The notes under the pieces are model-generated. The model had not been told where the DNA came from. It did no database searches and saw nothing but the letters and a program-made list of their open reading frames with translations. A stretch of DNA of 59,024 nucleotides, taken from the NCBI GenBank assembly GCA_028698995.1, contig JAQVVM010000027.1:1-59024 (forward strand). Direction: 5' to 3'. The position numbers were made by a program, and so were the translations under genes. The stretch is from Bacteroidales bacterium (lineage in GTDB: Bacteria; Bacteroidota; Bacteroidia; Bacteroidales; PXBB01). The stretch's first letter is position 1. Every line of letters begins with the position of its first letter. This document shows, piece after piece, positions 55,101-59,024 of the stretch.

Positions 55101-55202
55101 GTGTTAAGTTAAATCTATTTTGTCATAATGAGTGAAGCGAAATATCTGATTTACATGAATATAGATTCTTCACTTCGTTCAGAATGACACATAACTTAAC
55201 AC
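55101..55202. repeat. 102-bp nested inverted repeat, MITE-like
   Basis: Perfect 10-base ends GTGTTAAGTT (55101-55110) and AACTTAACAC (55193-55202) enclose a second imperfect inverted pair, GTCATAATGAGTGAAGCGAA and TTCACTTCGTTCAGAATGAC. The inner part is of the TCATTCTGAGCGAAGCGAA type that recurs in Bacteroidota genomes. A degraded copy is at about 5270-5550. Confidence 0.7.
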
Positions 55203-55231
55203 TGGAAAACATAACAGCAGCTCTTTAAAAT

Positions 55232-57670
55232 TTACTGTCCAAGTTTTATTAAGCCATTGTCAATTTCATTTTCGCCACTTCTCTGAATTTTTCCTGAATT
55301 AAAATTAAAAGTTAAGCCTATCCAAAAAATCCGAGTTTCACTTTTACTATAGTTATTAAGCTTATAAACTGCATTTTGGGTTTGGATTTTCCAATTAATA
55401 GTATTAAGAACATCTGTCAGGGTGAAGCTAAGAGTGAATTTATTACTTAGAAACGAACGTTTAAGAGCAATATCGGCATAAAAAATTTCATTTAGTCTAA
55501 ACTGAGGTAAATCAATAGGGGAATTATAATTCATAAACAACTGGAATTCTGTTTTCTGGTCAGGTTTAACAATAGTCTTAATATTTCCGACCCAAGCCAG
55601 ATCATCAGTTGCTAAATTAATTTCATTGAATTGTCCGGTTGAAGATGAATGAAAAACGGAATAACCCAGATTGGCTGATAAATATTTACTAAATTTATAA
55701 GTAACATCAAAGTCACCGCCGATTTTTTCTTGTCGGGTTCCGTTTACATAAGTAAGAACCAGTTTATCAGTTGCAGACAGCAAGGTCACTTGTGTAATAA
55801 ACTCCTTAGTTGAACTCATATAAAGATTTGTTCTTAATTGAAATTTTTCTTTAATAAATGAATAATTTAATTCAATTTTATCAAGTGTTTCTGGTTCCAG
55901 ATTTTTATTTCCGGTTTCATAAGTCATTTGATCTATGACGTTAACAAATGGATTTAATTGCGGATATGCAGGTCGGGTAATCCTGCGGTTTACACTTAAT
56001 GACAAGCTATTAATCCTATTAATATTGTATTTCAGTAATAAATATGGAAATGGGGATAAGTATTCATTACATATTTTTTCATTAAGCGAATTCTGTATTA
56101 AATTGGACGTATTATATTCCAAACGAGCACCAAGTTTGTAAAATATCTTTTTAAACAAACTGTCTGAATACATTAAATAAAATGAATAAATATATTCCTG
56201 ATGTTCCAAATCATTGCTGAAAGCAGGAATTAAATTCCATTGCTCTGATATTGAATCCAGTTCAAAAAACTTATAATTAAAGCTATTCCATCTTGAAAAG
56301 CCTTTTAATCCAAATTCAACTTTACCTGAATTAAAAACCGTTTTTAAATAATCAATCTGTAAAGCTATATTTGTGGGTGCTCCCCCACCTGATGATTTCT
56401 GGAGGAAAACATCTTCAATATAATACGCTGCAGGCCTGCGACCTCTTGTTCTTGAAAAAGAAGCATCAAAAGAAAGTTCGTTTTTATTTCTAACAAATAT
56501 TTTTTTATAAGAAAATTTACTTTCAATTGTTTTTCTCGAAAATGTAATATCATTTTTTCTCAAAAAAAACACTTCAGGTAATGAATCACTGATTTGATTC
56601 CCGTTGATATTCTGGATATTAAAAAACTCATTAATCAGCATTTTAACGCTTAATGAAAAAATATTTTTACTGTTTGGTTTTAAAGCCAACATTAAAGCTG
56701 CCTGATGAGAAGGATTAAGCTGGCTTGAATTAACACCTTGTTCAATTAGAATATTTTGATTATACAAAGTTCTTGTCAGATTACTTGTTACAGAAGTTTT
56801 TTCGTACTTACCATTATAATTGAAACCAATATCCCAGATGCCCTTGTTAATACTAAGACCTAAGCCACCATTTACCCTGTTATTAAAACCATAATTTAGT
56901 GAAGCAGCTCCTTTAAAACCAGATAAGTTTTGCCTTTTAGTAACAATATTTATAATACCTCCGGTACCTTCAGCGTCAAATTTTGCATCAGGATTTGTAA
57001 TAATTTCGATGTTATCAATACTGGATGAGGACATTGAATTAAGCGATGAAACTGTTGTGGGGACACCATCCAATAAAATTAGAATATTTTTGTTTCCACG
57101 GAGATATACATTATTTTCACTATCTATGGTCACCGATGACTCACTTTTTAAGACATCCGTAATATTACCTGAAACAGAAGATATATTTTGCGATACATTA
57201 ATAATCGTTTTCTCTATAGTTAGCTGTTTTTCAAGCTGTTCACCGGTAATCTGAAATTCATTGAGAGCTATTGTGGAATTAGTCAAATAAAAAGGCTCCG
57301 AGAATTCAATTGAGGCATTAGTGATCTCAGAAGTTTTTAAAAGTGTCTGATAACCCACGAAACTCACTTTTATCAAGTATCTGCCTGATGCCATATTTTT
57401 TAAGACAAAACGTCCTGTAGAATCTGAAATAGTTCCTGTAACTAAAACTGTATCAGGCATTCTATAAATTGCAACAGAAGCAAATTCAATCGGTAGTCCG
57501 CTCGTACTGTCCATCAATTTCCCTGAAACTGAATAGTGATTATGAACCTGTCCGTTAATAAAAAGTGATAAAAAGAGAAAAAATACAAAAAATGCTATTC
57601 TTTTAAAATTCAATACATTAAACGTAAGTAAAAAATAAAGCAACAAATGAAAGTTTATATTATTTTTCAT
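55232..57670 (-). CDS. TonB-receptor-like outer-membrane beta-barrel protein
   Basis: This 812-residue protein begins with an unusually long hydrophobic leader (signal peptide probably from about residue 23, ending FINGQ). A carboxypeptidase-regulatory-like beta domain follows (about 45-130, SGKLMDSTSGLPIEFASV), then a plug domain (about 150-250, LKSESSVTI, LRGNKNILILLDGVPT, GTGGIINIVTK) and a C-terminal barrel of about 550 residues ending with an aromatic strand. It matches the outer-membrane beta-barrel family (PF14905-type) rather than SusC: no TonB box, no SusD partner nearby. It stands alone between a repeat and the DsrE pair. Confidence 0.85.
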   Translation of the reverse strand: MKNNINFHLLLYFLLTFNVLNFKRIAFFVFFLFLSLFINGQVHNHYSVSGKLMDSTSGLPIEFASVAIYRMPDTVLVTGTISDSTGRFVLKNMASGRYLIKVSFVGYQTLLKTSEITNASIEFSEPFYLTNSTIALNEFQITGEQLEKQLTIEKTIINVSQNISSVSGNITDVLKSESSVTIDSENNVYLRGNKNILILLDGVPTTVSSLNSMSSSSIDNIEIITNPDAKFDAEGTGGIINIVTKRQNLSGFKGAASLNYGFNNRVNGGLGLSINKGIWDIGFNYNGKYEKTSVTSNLTRTLYNQNILIEQGVNSSQLNPSHQAALMLALKPNSKNIFSLSVKMLINEFFNIQNINGNQISDSLPEVFFLRKNDITFSRKTIESKFSYKKIFVRNKNELSFDASFSRTRGRRPAAYYIEDVFLQKSSGGGAPTNIALQIDYLKTVFNSGKVEFGLKGFSRWNSFNYKFFELDSISEQWNLIPAFSNDLEHQEYIYSFYLMYSDSLFKKIFYKLGARLEYNTSNLIQNSLNEKICNEYLSPFPYLLLKYNINRINSLSLSVNRRITRPAYPQLNPFVNVIDQMTYETGNKNLEPETLDKIELNYSFIKEKFQLRTNLYMSSTKEFITQVTLLSATDKLVLTYVNGTRQEKIGGDFDVTYKFSKYLSANLGYSVFHSSSTGQFNEINLATDDLAWVGNIKTIVKPDQKTEFQLFMNYNSPIDLPQFRLNEIFYADIALKRSFLSNKFTLSFTLTDVLNTINWKIQTQNAVYKLNNYSKSETRIFWIGLTFNFNSGKIQRSGENEIDNGLIKLGQ

Positions 57671-57783
57671 ACCATGGATTATTGAATTTAATAAAGATTA
57701 GAGAACAAAGTGGCAGAGAACAATCTAAAAAAATTATTAACTGTTGGAAATTATGTAAAATTTTGATTGCAGCTGTCTTTTCA

Positions 57784-58104
57784 TCAGAAAGTTACAACTT
57801 TGTCCGACCATGTTACCATATTTACGCAATCAACCATTGTTGAAAGAGGACAGTTTTCCGAACTATTCAGTTGTCTTGATTTCAGACAAGTGCCGCAAGC
57901 AAGAATTTCACCTCCGACAGAAATAAACAATTGTAATTGTTCATTTACATTGTATTTCACATGTATTAAGCCTTCACATTCAACAGCCTCACCCATCAAA
58001 AATACTTTAACTTCATGTCCCTGTTTTTTTGAAGTTACTGCAAATCTAAAAGCATTCCATGCTTTTTCAAATTCTTTTGTTTCTATGATTATTCCTATTT
58101 TCAT
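57784..58104 (-). CDS. DsrE-family protein, cytoplasmic
   Basis: This 106-residue protein has the DsrE/DsrF-like fold pattern: an early GIIIET strand, WNAFRFAVTSKKQGHEVKVFLMG, and the Cys region ILACGTC with Cys70 and Cys73 (C-x2-C), then Cys85 and Cys93. Family members carry or pass sulfur on a cysteine. There is no signal peptide. It begins 22 bases after the stop of an exported paralogue, so both are probably made from one transcript. The sulfur partner is not in the window. Confidence 0.82.
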   Translation of the reverse strand: MKIGIIIETKEFEKAWNAFRFAVTSKKQGHEVKVFLMGEAVECEGLIHVKYNVNEQLQLFISVGGEILACGTCLKSRQLNSSENCPLSTMVDCVNMVTWSDKVVTF

Positions 58105-58126
58105 AACTAAAATTACATGTTGTTAT

Positions 58127-58543
58127 TTAAAAAGTCAAAACAATTTTATTATTCCGCACAAGATCATACAGATCCTTCATGGATGAGAACTTACAAACCT
58201 GAGGCTCATTGTTATTTCTACTTGATAAACAAGTGCCACAACCTAATATAGTTCCCCCATTTTCTAAAAATATATCGGTCTGTTCTTTTAAATTTATTTC
58301 AGTTTTTATCAAATTATCCAATTCAACACCTTTTCCCAATAAAAAAATACTAACAGTATCACCTTGATTCTGGGAAAAATTTGCAAAACGAATGGCATTC
58401 CAGACAGTTTCAATATCATTAGAATAAATAACAATTCCGATACTTGAAGGAAGAACTGTCTTTTCTACTCCACCACACTGAGCATGCATTTGGAGCGTAA
58501 GCATACCCATCAAGACTATCACAAATAAATAAGTTTTTTTCAT
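58127..58543 (-). CDS. DsrE-family protein, exported
   Basis: This 138-residue paralogue of the next gene carries a signal peptide (1-22, ending MHAQ). After it come the same elements: GIVIYSNDIETVWNAIRFA, GDTVSIFLLGKGVE, and ILGCGTC with Cys102 and Cys105, then Cys117. Cys23 directly after the signal peptide is not in a lipobox. It should act in the periplasm, while its neighbour is cytoplasmic. The gene is first in the pair; no clear promoter box is seen. Confidence 0.82.
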   Translation of the reverse strand: MKKTYLFVIVLMGMLTLQMHAQCGGVEKTVLPSSIGIVIYSNDIETVWNAIRFANFSQNQGDTVSIFLLGKGVELDNLIKTEINLKEQTDIFLENGGTILGCGTCLSSRNNNEPQVCKFSSMKDLYDLVRNNKIVLTF

Positions 58544-58905
58544 TTTTAAAAATTTTGGTAATTAATTATTTTAGTAATCGTAAATTTAAGTGTTGCAAAT
58601 TACTGATTATTTTTTGATTTTCATTTTTTTACACTTTAATATTTAAAACATTTGAATTAAATTATGGTATTATCAATGAGTTAATTTTTTTAAAAAAACA
58701 AGGGTTCAGTTCAGTTGCTTTAATCTCATTTTAACTGTAAAATTTTTAATTATTCAAGACATCATCAATAAATGACTAATATTTCAAGGAAAATAACTCA
58801 TCGTTTTAACTATTATGTTAGATGACAAGTTAAATATGTTGAGCATGGTCGAATAAAACAACTTTATTAAATAAAGCTCCTTACTGCAGAGCAGCGGAGT
58901 AATTA
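58544..58905. other. AT-rich intergenic stretch, nothing recognised
   Basis: It contains no reading frame with coding character and no repeat that I can support. It separates the DsrE pair from the right-edge element-like sequence. Confidence 0.4.
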
Positions 58906-59024
58906 GGGTCTGCTGAAAAACATTAAAATTAGGATTAGAAGCGAGAAAAATGATGATATTTGCATAGAAAAGTGCAAATAAAAATGAAAAAACTTGTAAA
59001 AAGGCTTGCACCAAAGCCTCAATA
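58906..59024. mobile_element. Possible insertion-sequence end at the right edge
   Basis: GGGTCTGCTGAAAAA at 58906-58920 resembles the terminal repeat of IS1182-type elements (GGGTCTGTTGAAAAA-like), and the DNA to the edge changes in character, with an ATG at 58984 opening a frame that runs off the window. No transposase can be recognised in the remaining bases. Confidence 0.25.

Noticed and set aside
58784..59014. Minus-strand 76-codon hydrophobic frame at the right edge
   Set aside because: AT-rich composition gives chance hydrophobic codons; no start context or homology, and it crosses the possible insertion-sequence end.

Overview
The window comes from an AT-rich member of the Bacteroidota, probably an anaerobic or environmental lineage related to the Bacteroidia. 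The evidence is a large set of secreted proteins ending in type IX secretion system (T9SS) sorting domains (eight type A, one type B/gliding-type), many promoters of the Bacteroidota form TTTG-N19/20-TAnnTTTG, almost no Shine-Dalgarno sites, a TonB-receptor-like outer-membrane barrel, and Bacteroidota-type versions of housekeeping enzymes. A tungsten-type aldehyde:ferredoxin oxidoreductase points to anaerobic metabolism. I see no rRNA, tRNA, CRISPR array or intact transposase.

Layout. 1-3.1 kb: a broken nitroreductase start at the left edge, an NlpC/P60 hydrolase, an MBL-fold hydrolase and metF. 3.1-9.5 kb: a nucleotide and housekeeping block (PAP2 phosphatase, obg, adk, hpt, purE, AOR); adk and obg are separated by 581 bp of hairpin repeats and a T9SS-tail remnant. 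9.5-20.5 kb: giant T9SS proteins (SBBP repeats; IgGFc-binding/PKD), an LptF/LptG permease, a frameshifted small gene and an M1 aminopeptidase. 20.6-26.6 kb: an epimerase, a Fic AMPylase with a phased operator-like array, a membrane methyltransferase and an active/inactive M16 protease pair. 26.7-36.4 kb: a type B T9SS protein; a three-gene unit of ECF sigma factor, putative dual-membrane-spanning anti-sigma factor and cohesin-like secreted protein; a TraB/GumN protein; purF. 36.4-38.8 kb: a repeat-rich patch with a SIR2-like protein and the stump of an Eco57I/ISP-type restriction-modification gene. 38.9-50.1 kb: four more T9SS proteins (CotH/LTD, 14 YCF48 repeats, sortilin-like, unknown) and a methyltransferase. 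50.3-55.0 kb: ammonium transporter, porin and two-component system. 55.2-59.0 kb: an outer-membrane barrel receptor, a cytosolic plus exported DsrE pair, and a non-coding right edge.

How the genes work together: roughly a fifth of the genes encode surface or secreted proteins for the T9SS, so the window is mainly cell-envelope and secretome. The most interesting units are the sigma/dual-membrane anti-sigma/secreted-protein operon, the SIR2-like gene with its truncated methylase partner, the Fic gene with four phased 11-bp sites, a small unknown gene interrupted at an A7 slippery tract that has a decayed relative 21 kb away, and the compartment-split DsrE pair. Several genes are best started at internal ATG or TTG codons, because the -7 promoter box lies inside or beside the longer reading frame.
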